Origin: Limnospira platensis
GTDB taxonomy: Bacteria; Cyanobacteriota; Cyanobacteriia; Cyanobacteriales; Microcoleaceae
Assembly (NCBI RefSeq): GCF_046480435.1
Contig: NZ_PKGC01000020.1
Reading direction: 5' to 3' (one strand)
Length of the DNA: 64,000 nt
Position 1 is the first letter of the stretch, and each line of letters starts with the position of its first letter. This document shows, piece by piece, positions 45,801 to 55,234 of this stretch. Below the pieces are notes generated by a model. It worked only from the letters and a program-made list of their open reading frames with translations, was not told the origin of the DNA and did not search any database. The translations under genes were made by a program, and so were the position numbers.

Positions 45801-48800
45801 GGTCATATTGCTACCGAATCTGTCACTATTAAACATGAATTAGGAAATGCTTGGCCGAAAACTTATTCCATTGACTGGAGTGAAGTTGATCAAATTAACG
45901 ATGTAGCACAAGTGGTAGATGGTCTGTGGACTTTAACAGATGATGGAGTCCGCACCGCTGAAACAGGTTATGACCGCTTAATTGCTATTGGTGACATTGG
46001 ATGGGATGATTACGAAGCCACTGTTCCCATTACGATTCATGAAACTAATACTAATGGGATAATCGGTCTGTTAATGCGATGGAAAGGACATCAACCCGAT
46101 GGTGGAACCCAGCCTTATGTTCAGTGGCGCACTCATGGGGAAATTGGTTTTTATCACATGAGCAGTGGCTTGTCTTTAGAAGGATCAACCTTCTTTAATA
46201 GTGGCAGAAACATCACTCTCGAAGCCGGGAATACCTACAATTTCAAGATGCGATCGCAGACGGTAGATGATGGTAGTATTTATAGCTTTAAAGTTTGGGA
46301 AGAAAGCGAACCGGAACCCACAGAATGGGATCGTCAATCCTTTAAATCATCATCAGATTTCAGAGCCTTGTCTCATGGTTCATTGCTCCTAGTTGCTCAC
46401 TATTATGATGCCACTTTTGGTGATGTTACAGTTGTTCCCTATGGAGAAGAGCGACCAAACCTCGCACCGATCGCCAATAATGATCACAGTAGAGTTAGCC
46501 AAGGAAATAGTGTTAATATTAGAGTTCTTAGTAATGATGAAGATATTGACGGTAGCTTGATGCCGAATACTGTAACTATCGTTACTGAACCCAACCACGG
46601 CACTGTTAGTATTCAAAATGGGGTAGTTACTTACAATCATAATGGTTCCTATATCAGTGGCGATCGCTTTACTTATACCGTCGAAGATAATCATGGTGCT
46701 ACCTCCAACGAAGCCACTGTATTTCTGGGTATTTCGGAATTAGATTTAGCCTTCAACTCCGATGACTTTAATAGCAGCAACCTCAAGCCAGAATGGAATT
46801 TTATTAAACCTCTAGCCAATTCCTCCTATGCTTTAACAGGAACCGGGACAAGTGATGCTTATTTAGAACTTTCTGTCCCCGCTAATACTGATTTGTGGAA
46901 TCAAAATCGGACCATTGCGCGACTCATGCAACCCGCCGCCAACGAAGATTTTGAGTTAGAAATTAAATTTGCTTCCGACCCCACTGTAGCCAAGCAAATG
47001 CAGGGAATTTTGGTAGAGCAAGATGAGCGGAATTGGTTAAGGTTTAATGTATCTCAAACTGGGTCAGGCTTATCAGTATTTGGTGCTTCTACCACTAATG
47101 GTAGTTCCCGTGTGATGGTTTCTGGTTCCGTGGCTACGGGAGAAGCTCGATATTTGAATGTAAATCGACAAGGAAACTTATGGACTCTCAAATCTTCTGG
47201 AGATGGTATAAATTGGAATACAGTTGGCAGTTTTATCCGTGATTTACAAGTCCAAGAAGTGGGGTTATTTGCAGGTCATGCTGGAAAATCACCAGCCATG
47301 TTTACCTCCCAGGTCGATTACTTTTTCAATATGGCGGCTCCCATTGTCCCCGAAGATGTCTCCCTCGGAAATCAGCCACCCATAGCCAACGATGATACAG
47401 TCAGAGTAGAACCAAGCCAGTCCGTTATCATTGATGTATTGAGCAATGATAGCGACCCNNNNNNNNNNNNNNNNNNNNNNNNNNNNNNNNNNNNNNNNNN
47501 NNNNGTTAACCCTAACGGAACAATCACCTATAGCCATGACGGTTCATCTACCAGTACGGATCGCTTTACTTATACCGTAGAAGATGATGATGGCGCTATC
47601 TCTAACCCAGCCACCGTCTCCCTGACTATCCAAGAAAATCAACCCCCCACCGCTAATGATGATAACGCCACGGTCCGCACCGGAAACACCGTTACCATTA
47701 ACGTCCTTAATAACGATAGCGACCTTGATGGTGTTTTAATCCCAGATACGGTGACGGTAGTTGATTTACCAGATTACGGTAATATCACCGTTAACCCTAA
47801 CGGAACAATCACCTATAGCCATGACGGTTCATCTACCAGTACGGATAGCTTTACTTATACCGTAGAAGATGATGATGGCGCTATCTCTAACCTAGCCACC
47901 GTCTCCCTGACTATCCAAGAAAATCAACCCCCCACCGCTAATGATGATAACGCCACGGTCCGCACCGGAAACGCCGTTACCATTAACGTCCTTAATAACG
48001 ATAGCGACCTTGATGGTGTTTTAATCCCAGATACGGTGACGGTAGTTGATTTACCAGACTACGGTAATATCACCGTTAACCCTAACGGAACAATCACCTA
48101 TAGCCATGACGGTTCATCTACCAATAGCGATCGCTTTACTTATACCGTAGAAGATGATGATGGCGCTATCTCTAACCTAGCCACCGTCTCCCTGACTATC
48201 CAAGAAAATCAACCCCCCACCGCTAATGATGATAACGCCACCGTCCTCATAGGTAACGCCGTTACCATTAACGTCCTTAGTAACGATAGCGACCCTGATG
48301 GTGTTTTAATCCCAGATACCGTCACCGTAGTTGACTCTCCCAACTACGGTCATATCACCGTTAACCCTAATGGAACAATCACCTATAGCCATGACGGTTC
48401 ATCTACCAGTACGGATAGCTTTACTTATACCGTAGAAGATAATGATGGCGCTATCTCTAACCCAGCCACCGTCTCCCTCACCGTTTCCGAGTTAGACTTA
48501 GCCTTCGAGTCCGACGACTTCAACACCAACAGCCTAGACCCCCGCTGGAATTTTATCAGTCCCAACAATAATAGTTCCTACCTACTCACCGGAACAGGTA
48601 CACCAGATGCTTATGTAGAACTATCAGTTCCCGGTGCTACTGATATGTGGAATCGCAACCGTAGCGCCTCCAGACTCATGCAGCCCGCTCAAAACCAAGA
48701 TTTTGAGTTAGAAATCAAATTTGCTGCCGACCCCGCCTTAGATAAGCAAATACAGGGGATTTTGGTAGAACAAGATGATAGTAACTGGGTCAGGTTTGAT

Positions 48801-51582
48801 GTCTTTAAGACTAATTCAGGTTTAGCCTTATTTGCAGCTTCAACCCGTAACGGTGGTTCCCGGTCTATGATTCGTATGGGGGTACAACCCGGACAAGCCC
48901 GACACCTGAAAGTTAACCGAGAAGGGGATGTATGGACTCTCAACTATTCCCCTGATGGTGTGAGTTGGACGACAGCCGGGAGTTTTACGGAAGCCTTACA
49001 AGTGCAACAGGTGGGGTTATTTGCGGGAAATGCGGGANTTTACCTCCCAGGTGGATTACTTTTTCAATACAGCCGCCCCCATTATTCCAGAAGATACCCC
49101 CGACCTGTTACCTCCAACGGCGGCTTTACTGGCTCCTGATTTGACTCCTATCTTGGGTAGTGATACCGGATATGCTTTCACGGTTAGCTACTCTGATGAC
49201 TGGGAAATTCAAGAATCTACTTTGGATGATGCCGATATTCGGGTTATAGGACCATTAGGGGTTCAGCAACTGGCTAGTTTGGTGCGTGTCTACGGTGAGG
49301 ACAATGGAAACACGCGGAATGCTACCTATCAAATTGCACCTTCTGGCGGCGTTTGGGATGTCTCCGACGGCGGAACTTATACGGTCATAATGGAACCCAA
49401 TGCCGTTAGTGATGTGGTGGGTAATTTTGTCCCAACTGCCACCTTGGGTAGTTTTACCATTGATTTTGGCACTAATACAACTCAAAATATTGTGTTCCCG
49501 GCTGATGCGGGTGTGGTTGATGTTAGGGATTATGGAGCGATTCCTAATGATGGTATAGATGATACTGCCGCTATTCAGCAGGCTATTAATGAGAATGCGG
49601 GTCAAAATCGGATTATTTACTTCCCTAATGGGGTTTATGATGTTAGTGGTCAGATTACATACCCTGGTAGTCAAAAGCGCAATATTCTTCAGGGTGAAAG
49701 CCGCGATCGCACTATTATTAGACTTCAAGATAATTTAGGTTTTGATACGGCGGTTATTGATACCGGAAATCCACCCGCTCAACGGTTCCGTAATAGTATC
49801 AGGGATTTGACTGTTGATGTGGGTGAGGGAAACCCAGATGCGATCGCTATTAGTTTTATCGCTAACAACCAGGGAACTCTCAATAATGTTCGCATAGTTT
49901 CCCGTGATGGACAAGGTGCGATCGGTCTTGATCTCGCTACCGATGAAAATGGACCTCTACTGGTTAAGGATGTCGAAGTCGTCGGATTTGATGTCGGTAT
50001 TCGGACTTGGAATCCTACCGCTACTCAAACACTCGAAGGCGTTAAACTTGTTAATCAAAATGTTTATGGTTGGCAGAATTTTAATCAAACTCTGTTTGTG
50101 CGAGACTTAGAAAGCACTAATGCCGTTCCCGTCATTTGGAATATGCCTGATGGTTCCAGTGATTTTACGATTATGGATGCTAACTTAACCGGGGTCGGTG
50201 CAGCCGCCACTCAACCAGCTATTTATAATCAAAAAGGGATGTATGTTAATAATCTGAATACCTCTGGTTATCAACTCGCTATTCGACAGGATGATAATGG
50301 ACGAGGTAACTTGTCTCAACCTGATGGTTATGTGGCTGAGTGGATGGCGCATGGTGGCTTTAATACCCTATTTGATGCTCCCAATCAGGCTTTTGAACTG
50401 GAAGTTTTGCCGACTCCCGTAGTCCCTTGGGATGATTTATCTGATTGGGTCAGTCCTTTGGCTTTTGGTGGTTTACCTAATGATGGCATTGATGATACCC
50501 TGGCAATTCAGGCGGCGATCGATTCTGGTGCTAGTACCGTTTACCTACCTAATGGGGTATGGAATATTGGCGGTAATCTTCAGTTAAGAAATAATCTACA
50601 GCGCTTTATTGGCACGGAAGCTACTATTCTAGGTAGTGGCACAATTACCGTCGCTGATGGCAGTGCCGATGTCGTCTCTGTGGAGCGTTTGGAAGCCCCA
50701 AATATTACCTTTATTCAAGACAGCGATCGGACTATGGTTATGTCCAATATGATTATTAATCAGTATTTTAATACCAGTCAAGGAACTGGGGATTTATATA
50801 TTGAAGATATCAGTGGCGGTCCTTGGTCTTTCACTAATCAAAATGTTTGGGCACGTCAGATTAACCCAGAGAATATTCACACTCCCCGCATTAAGAATGA
50901 TGGCGGTAATTTGTGGATTCTTGGCTACAAAACTGAGGATGAGGGGACATTAGTTGAGACTGTTAATGGTGGAAAAACTGAAGTTTTGGGCGCTTATATC
51001 CTCCATGGAGAATTTGGAGATATCCCCGTTTTTATTAATAATGAATCCTCTCTAAGCTATGTCGCAGCCAGTTTCCGAACTTTCAAGGGTGAGCCTTTAC
51101 CCGCTGTCGGAGTAGAGGAAATTCAGAACCTGGAAACCAGACGAACTGTGGGACTTCCTGGCTACTACAGTTCTACCTCTTTAAATCGCGTTCCCATTAA
51201 TACCATAGTTGGTACTCAAGGCGATGATTGGCTGAATGGAACAGACCCCAATTCCGCCACTCCGGGACGCGGACAAATAGATATATTGACAGGAAATGGC
51301 GGTTTTGATACCTTTGTCTTAGGTGATAGTAATTCTGTTTACTATGATGATGGCATTGATGACCAACCCGGTTGGCAAGATTATGCTCTGATTACTGATT
51401 TTAACAATGATGTGATTCAGCTTCACGGTAGCTCAGAAGATTATCGCCTGGCAGATAGTCCCCAAGGTTTACCTACTGGGTTGGCTATCTTCTATAAAGG
51501 TGATGTTACTGATGAACTTATTGGTATTGTGCAAGGAGTCAACAATATCAGTTTGAATAGTTCCTCGTTTGTCTATGTGTAA
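42873..51582 (+). CDS. Giant surface/secreted protein: DUF4347, LamG-like, cadherin-like repeats, pectate-lyase-like helix, RTX-like C-terminus
   Basis: One gene of about 2,900 codons, read across two N-gaps and a single n at 49038 that falsely breaks the frame. Residues 33-190 are a DUF4347 domain with His89 in IHIICHG and Cys131 in IILYGCRVAAG, a His-Cys pair placed as in clan CD (caspase-like) peptidases. Three concanavalin-like modules (43470, 46738, 48492) and about ten cadherin-like repeats (NQPPTANDDN...FTYTVEDDDG) follow. A further concanavalin-like region lies at 45500-46450. After 49500 come two Pectate_lyase_3-type openings (DYGAIPNDGIDDTAAIQQAI; FGGLPNDGIDDTLAIQAAI). The end (GTQGDDWLNGT, DILTGNGGFDTFVLGD, YALITDFNNDVIQL) resembles RTX type I secretion substrates. 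There is no signal peptide. Start ATG 42873, or 42885. Confidence 0.88.
43470..44090 (+). repeat. Concanavalin/LamG-like module, copy 1 of 3
   Basis: About 205 codons from FESDDFNTNSL to VDYFFNTAAPII. Copies 2 (46738-47345) and 3 (48492-49095) share SDDFN, GTGTSDAY or GTGTPDAY, GILVEQD and the QVGLFAGNA / QEVGLFAGHA ending. Copies 1 and 3 are near-identical in DNA over long stretches, while copy 2 is diverged. Each module is followed by a new block: copies 1 and 2 by cadherin-like repeats, copy 3 by the C-terminal half. Confidence 0.85.
44109..45491 (+). repeat. Cadherin-like 285-bp tandem repeats, cluster A (five units)
   Basis: Units start at 44109, 44394, 44679, about 44922 (in the gap) and 45207, with an exact 285-bp (95-codon) period. 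Units 2 and 3 are almost identical in DNA. Units 1 and 4 carry a distinct opening (VRVEPSQSVIIDVLS); the others have NATVRTGNAVTINVL or NATVRTGNTVTINVL. Units here end mostly in GATSNEATVFLTIEE. The 10-N gap at 44922-44931 lies inside this block. Confidence 0.9.
44922..44931. other. Assembly gap (10 N) in cadherin-like cluster A
   Basis: Comparison with sister units shows that at least 52 bases belong here, not 10. The 42-base difference keeps frame. Whole repeat units could also be collapsed at this point. Confidence 0.85.
46458..46737 (+). repeat. Diverged single cadherin-like unit
   Basis: A lone repeat (LAPIANNDHSRVSQGNSVNI ... FTYTVEDNHGATSNEATVFL) clearly older than the units of clusters A and B at both DNA and protein level. 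It lies just before concanavalin-like module 2. Confidence 0.8.
47370..48491 (+). repeat. Cadherin-like 285-bp tandem repeats, cluster B (four units)
   Basis: Units start at 47370, 47637, 47922 and 48207; the last three keep the 285-bp period and the first is shortened by a mis-sized gap. The first has the VRVEPSQSVIIDVLS opening. Units end GAISNLATVSLTIQE or GAISNPATVSLTIQE, a variant distinct from cluster A. Both points argue for local homogenisation within each cluster. Confidence 0.9.
47459..47504. other. Assembly gap (46 N) in cadherin-like cluster B
   Basis: Sister units have 64 bases between the flanking sequences; the 18-base difference keeps frame. Confidence 0.85.
49038..49038. other. 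Single-n gap causing an apparent frameshift in the giant gene
   Basis: In modules 1 and 2 the segment between GGAAATGC (module 2: GGTCATGC) and TTTACC is 22 and 19 bases. Here it is five, including the n. About 14-17 further bases are therefore missing, which shifts the reading frame artificially. Confidence 0.85.
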
Positions 51583-51644
51583 TCCCTAATTACAGCATTC
51601 CTGGTTTATTGACGGTTGTTCACATAAGAGGCTACAGGTAAAAC

Positions 51645-52589
51645 ATGGCACAAACTTATCCTCCTCATCCCCGCGTTAGCATTGGTCTACCTGTCTACAA
51701 TGGGGAAAATTTTATACAGGAAACTTTAGATTGTCTATTGTCTCAGACTTTTGATGATTTTGAACTGATTATTTGTGATAATGCTTCCACAGACCGGACC
51801 GAGGAAATTTGCCGAGATTATGCCGCTAGGGATAAGCGTATCCGTTATTATCGCCATCCTGAAAATTTGGGTGCTGCTAAAAATTATAATCGAACTTTTG
51901 AATTGTCTACCGCTGAATATTTTAAGTGGGCAGCACACGATGATTTATATGCTCCCGAGTTTTTAGAACGCTGTGTAGAAGCCTTGGATACTCACCCGTC
52001 TACTGTTTTGTGTTACCCTCAAGAATACTGGATTGATGAACAAGGAAATCCGCTGAAATCTCATGCTGATATTCTCAATTTGCGATCGCCAAAACCAACG
52101 GAGCGATTTAAACAATATCATGACCTTTGGCAAGAACGTAAGTATATGCCAGGACACATGGTATTTGGGTTAATGAGAAGTGATGAACTTAGAAAAACTC
52201 AGCTAATTGGAGATTATATATGGGCAGATTTACCCTTGGCGGCTGAGTTGGCGCTGCGGGGAGAATTTTATGAAATTCCCGAACCTCTTTTCTTTTATAG
52301 AGAGCATTCCCAAACCTCACGAGCCATCCGCAAAGATGCTGGTAGTTCGGCTCTTTTGAATTGGTATAACTCTCAGACAACTAGAAAGTTTGCACTCACA
52401 AATTGGACGCTTTTATGGGAATATATCAAAGTGATTAATCGGGTTCCTATCAAATTTTCCGAAAAGCTATATTGCTATGGTCAAATGGGTAGGTGGGTCT
52501 CTTGGAAGTGGAAAAGGCTCGGTTTTGAGTTGATGCAAGCTGCTGTCCAAGCCCCTAGTGTATATTTCCAAAAAACCCAAAACACTTAA
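51645..52589 (+). CDS. GT2-family glycosyltransferase
   Basis: A 314-aa GT-A enzyme. It opens with RVSIGLPVYNGENFIQETLD, then IICDNASTDRTEEICRDYA, NLGAAKNYNRTFE and the metal site in FKWAAHDDLYAPEFL. It starts 62 bases after the giant gene stop, preceded by AGAGG and AGG signals. It could decorate the giant surface protein or belong with the polysaccharide genes; neither is shown by sequence. Confidence 0.9.
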   Translation: MAQTYPPHPRVSIGLPVYNGENFIQETLDCLLSQTFDDFELIICDNASTDRTEEICRDYAARDKRIRYYRHPENLGAAKNYNRTFELSTAEYFKWAAHDDLYAPEFLERCVEALDTHPSTVLCYPQEYWIDEQGNPLKSHADILNLRSPKPTERFKQYHDLWQERKYMPGHMVFGLMRSDELRKTQLIGDYIWADLPLAAELALRGEFYEIPEPLFFYREHSQTSRAIRKDAGSSALLNWYNSQTTRKFALTNWTLLWEYIKVINRVPIKFSEKLYCYGQMGRWVSWKWKRLGFELMQAAVQAPSVYFQKTQNT

Positions 52590-52601
52590 ATTGGCTCAAG
52601 C

Positions 52602-52626
52602 CATCAAAGACTTTCCCCCTTTGATG
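52602..52626. terminator. Stem-loop between convergent GT2 and GT26 genes
   Basis: A perfect 8-bp inverted repeat (CATCAAAG, 9-nt loop, CTTTGATG) lies between the two converging stops. It lacks a T-run on either side; a bidirectional terminator is possible. Confidence 0.4.
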
Positions 52627-52641
52627 CTCATAACCTATTAA

Positions 52642-53841
52642 TTAAATTTCCGGTTCCATAAACTCTAAAAATAAGTCCACAGTCTCCGGTTTAACCCATC
52701 CCTTATTAATAGCCATTTCTCCAAACTTGAGTCCGGTTTTATGTTGGTTTTGTAAAATCATATCAATTTGCTTTTCATTTAATAAAGCCGCTGATTTTAA
52801 ATAGTATCCTAAAGGATGCTGTTCTCTGTTAAGAGCTAATTCTGGTAACTTCTCAGTGAAAAACTCTATCGTTTCCGGTTTCAGTAAACCTTGAGAATTT
52901 AAAATGTCTCCAAAACGCAGGTTTTTTCGGACTCGCTGAGTTTGTAAAACCATCTGTACTTGATCTGGGGAAAGTAAACCCGCCCTTTGTAAGACACGCC
53001 CCACAGGTCGATAAATTAAACCCCTAGGCGATTCAATCAATACATTACTAGGAATTTCCGAGTATTGTTTTTTAACCCGGTTTAACCAATGATACTCAGT
53101 TAATAGTTGTTTAGTTGCTAATAACATAAACGGCGGAATTGTCTTAGCATAGCGACCAAACAAACGATTGGGTTCTTGAACTAATCGGTAAAACCATTCT
53201 AACCCGGACTCTCGCACCCACTCTGGGGCGCGAGTCTGAAAACCAGCATAAACCGGAAATACCGCCCCAATTCCGATCATCACAGCCCGAATTTTGCCGC
53301 GATGCTGATGAATAAATTTTTCTTGTTTAGGACATCCCAGAGAAACAAAGACTAACCCCGCCCCACTATTGTGAATTTCTTGGATTAATGCCTCATCTTC
53401 GGCCGGAGTCAGGGGGCGAAATGGCAAAGATTTAAACCCCGCGACTTTTAAACGGGGAAATTCATGGCTCATCTTGGTTTGCATTTTTTCCAGCACTTCT
53501 GGTTTAGAACCTAAGAAAAAAACGCTGACGTTATATAAAGGTGCTAAGTTACACAGACTAAGGAGCATATCCATTCCTGCTACCCGGTCTTGAGGAATAC
53601 CTACTTGCCGAATCATCCAGACTAGAGGCATTCCGTCAGGAGTCACCATATCAGCATTTTCTAAGATCCGAGCAAATACAGGATTCCAATAGGCTTCCAT
53701 CAGCATATGAACATTTGCTACACAAACGACTCGGCTTTGTCGCCGAGAACCCCACTCCAAAATAGTTTCGATTTGGTCGCTGAACTGGAGAGCTGTAATA
53801 TAAGATCCTACAACTTTAACTTGGCGAATAGGTAAGCTCAT
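52642..53841 (-). CDS. GT26 (WecG/TagA/CpsF) glycosyltransferase with C-terminal GspE-N/MshEN-like extension
   Basis: A 399-aa protein. Residues 1-240 are a GT26 transferase: VVCVANVHMLMEAYWNPVF, VTPDGMPLVWMIRQVG (catalytic Asp region), VFFLGSKPEVLEKM, VFVSLGCPKQEKFIHQH and GIGAVFPVYAGFQTRAPEW. Such enzymes add a sugar to undecaprenyl-linked glycans. The usual family length is about 240-270. The extra 120 residues contain two 24-residue segments, PVGRVLQRAGLLSPDQ...LQTQ (279-302) and PLGYYLKSAALLNEKQ...LQNQ (343-366), each followed by a half-copy (RFGDILNSQGLLKPETIEFF; KFGEMAINKGWVKPETVDLF). The pattern resembles the c-di-GMP-binding MshEN/GspE-N motif, but its leading Arg is Pro, so ligand binding is uncertain. 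Confidence 0.88.
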   Translation of the reverse strand: MSLPIRQVKVVGSYITALQFSDQIETILEWGSRRQSRVVCVANVHMLMEAYWNPVFARILENADMVTPDGMPLVWMIRQVGIPQDRVAGMDMLLSLCNLAPLYNVSVFFLGSKPEVLEKMQTKMSHEFPRLKVAGFKSLPFRPLTPAEDEALIQEIHNSGAGLVFVSLGCPKQEKFIHQHRGKIRAVMIGIGAVFPVYAGFQTRAPEWVRESGLEWFYRLVQEPNRLFGRYAKTIPPFMLLATKQLLTEYHWLNRVKKQYSEIPSNVLIESPRGLIYRPVGRVLQRAGLLSPDQVQMVLQTQRVRKNLRFGDILNSQGLLKPETIEFFTEKLPELALNREQHPLGYYLKSAALLNEKQIDMILQNQHKTGLKFGEMAINKGWVKPETVDLFLEFMEPEI

Positions 53842-54041
53842 AGTTGATATATAACTTGAATATAACTAAGTTTAAAAAAAATCAAGCCATAGGTTTACTG
53901 CCAGTATAATCGACTCCATAGCTTTTTGGCAAATCAAGTTTGATTAACTTAGATTGTGATTTGTATCTTTCTTAGGAAACCTGACTAGGCAAATCATGAG
54001 GACAATGATATGTTAGTAGGTAAATATTAGCACCTCTAACT

Positions 54042-55232
54042 ATGCTAGAAAAATCTATCTGTCCGGTATGCGGTTCGGAACATCGCCAAGTATTTTGGGA
54101 AATGTTGGATATTCCGGTTTTTTGTAATATATTATGGTCGGAGCGTGATGGGGCTATTAATTGTAATCGTGGCGACTTGAAACTGGCTTTTTGTCAAGAT
54201 TGCGGTTTTATTGATAATATAGCTTTTGATCCAGAACGTTTAGAATATACCCAAGTTTATGAAAATGCTCTGGATTTTTCCCCTCGGTTTCAGCAGTATG
54301 CTCATAATTTAGCTACCAGATTAATCAATACCTACAATTTACAGGAAAAGATTATTATTGAGATTGGATGTGGTAAAGGTGAATTTCTTAGCCTATTGTG
54401 TGAATTAGGGAACAATCGCGGCATCGGTTTTGACCCGACTTATGTGCCTTTAGCTGACCATGAAGCATTTAGCGATCGCCTGACATTTATTCAGGATTTA
54501 TATTCGGAAAAATATGCTAATTACCAAGGAGATTTTATCTGCTGTCGCCACACATTAGAACACATACCCACCCCCACAAACCTGCTAAAATCCCTCGCAC
54601 AAATAGTGGGAAATAAACCAGAAACCGGAATTTTCTTTGAGGTTCCCAATGCCTTAGATATCTTTCGTAATCTGGCAGTTTGGGATATTATTTATGAACA
54701 TTGCTGTTATTTTGCGCCCGTCAGCCTAGGCTATGCTTTCTCATCCTGTGGTTTTGAGGTTAAACAAATAACGGAGGAATTCCGAGGGCAATTTTTATGT
54801 CTGGAAGCCCAGCCTAATCTTGATACCCATAGCACCATTAAACCCGAAACCGAACAGGTTAATCAGTTAGCTAACACCATTGCTGAATTTTCACAAAAGT
54901 TTGAGGATAAGTTATCAGAGTGGGAACAAAAACTAGGAGATATGGTTAATCAAGGTCAGCGGGTGGTGATTTGGGGCAGTGGTTCCAAAGGTGTGACATT
55001 CTTAAACTTTATGAAAGCCGCCAAGACAGCCATTGAATATGTTGTTGATATTAACCCTCGCAAACAGGGAATGTATGTAGCGGGAACTGGTCAAAAAATT
55101 GTCCCCCCTGCATTTTTAGTAGACTATAAACCAGATGTGGTAATTATCATGAATCCTATTTATGAACAGGAAATCACCCAGATGCTAGAGGATCTGGGTT
55201 TAACATCCTGTCAAGTGCGCTGTGATGTTTGA
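54042..55232 (+). CDS. Zinc-ribbon class I methyltransferase (sugar C-methyltransferase-like)
   Basis: A 396-aa protein with three parts. A zinc-binding N-terminus (CPVCGSEH; FCQDCGFIDN) is followed by a SAM domain (IIEIGCGKGEFLSLLCELG, IGFDPTY, CCRHTLEHIPTP). The C-terminal domain has VVIWGSGSKGVTFLNFMK and IEYVVDINPRKQGMYVAGT. This order is that of Methyltransf_13/SAM/Methyltransf_14 C-methyltransferases such as TylCIII, which act on NDP-4-keto-6-deoxy-sugars. Related proteins occur in many surface-sugar clusters, so a deoxy-sugar role is likely but unproven. Its stop is 2 bases from the convergent nadC stop. Confidence 0.85.
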   Translation: MLEKSICPVCGSEHRQVFWEMLDIPVFCNILWSERDGAINCNRGDLKLAFCQDCGFIDNIAFDPERLEYTQVYENALDFSPRFQQYAHNLATRLINTYNLQEKIIIEIGCGKGEFLSLLCELGNNRGIGFDPTYVPLADHEAFSDRLTFIQDLYSEKYANYQGDFICCRHTLEHIPTPTNLLKSLAQIVGNKPETGIFFEVPNALDIFRNLAVWDIIYEHCCYFAPVSLGYAFSSCGFEVKQITEEFRGQFLCLEAQPNLDTHSTIKPETEQVNQLANTIAEFSQKFEDKLSEWEQKLGDMVNQGQRVVIWGSGSKGVTFLNFMKAAKTAIEYVVDINPRKQGMYVAGTGQKIVPPAFLVDYKPDVVIIMNPIYEQEITQMLEDLGLTSCQVRCDV

Positions 55233-55234
55233 GG

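Noticed and set aside
44109..48491. Regular direct repeats as a CRISPR array
   Set aside because: The period is 285 bp, units are in frame and encode cadherin-like domains, and there are no short repeats with unique spacers.
46389..49728. Open frames on the minus strand of the repeat region
   Set aside because: They mirror the codon bias of the plus-strand gene, recur with the repeats and encode nothing recognisable.
42873..51582. Two separate genes or a pseudogene because of the frame break at 49038
   Set aside because: The break coincides with an undetermined base in a repeated module, and comparison with the sister modules restores the frame.
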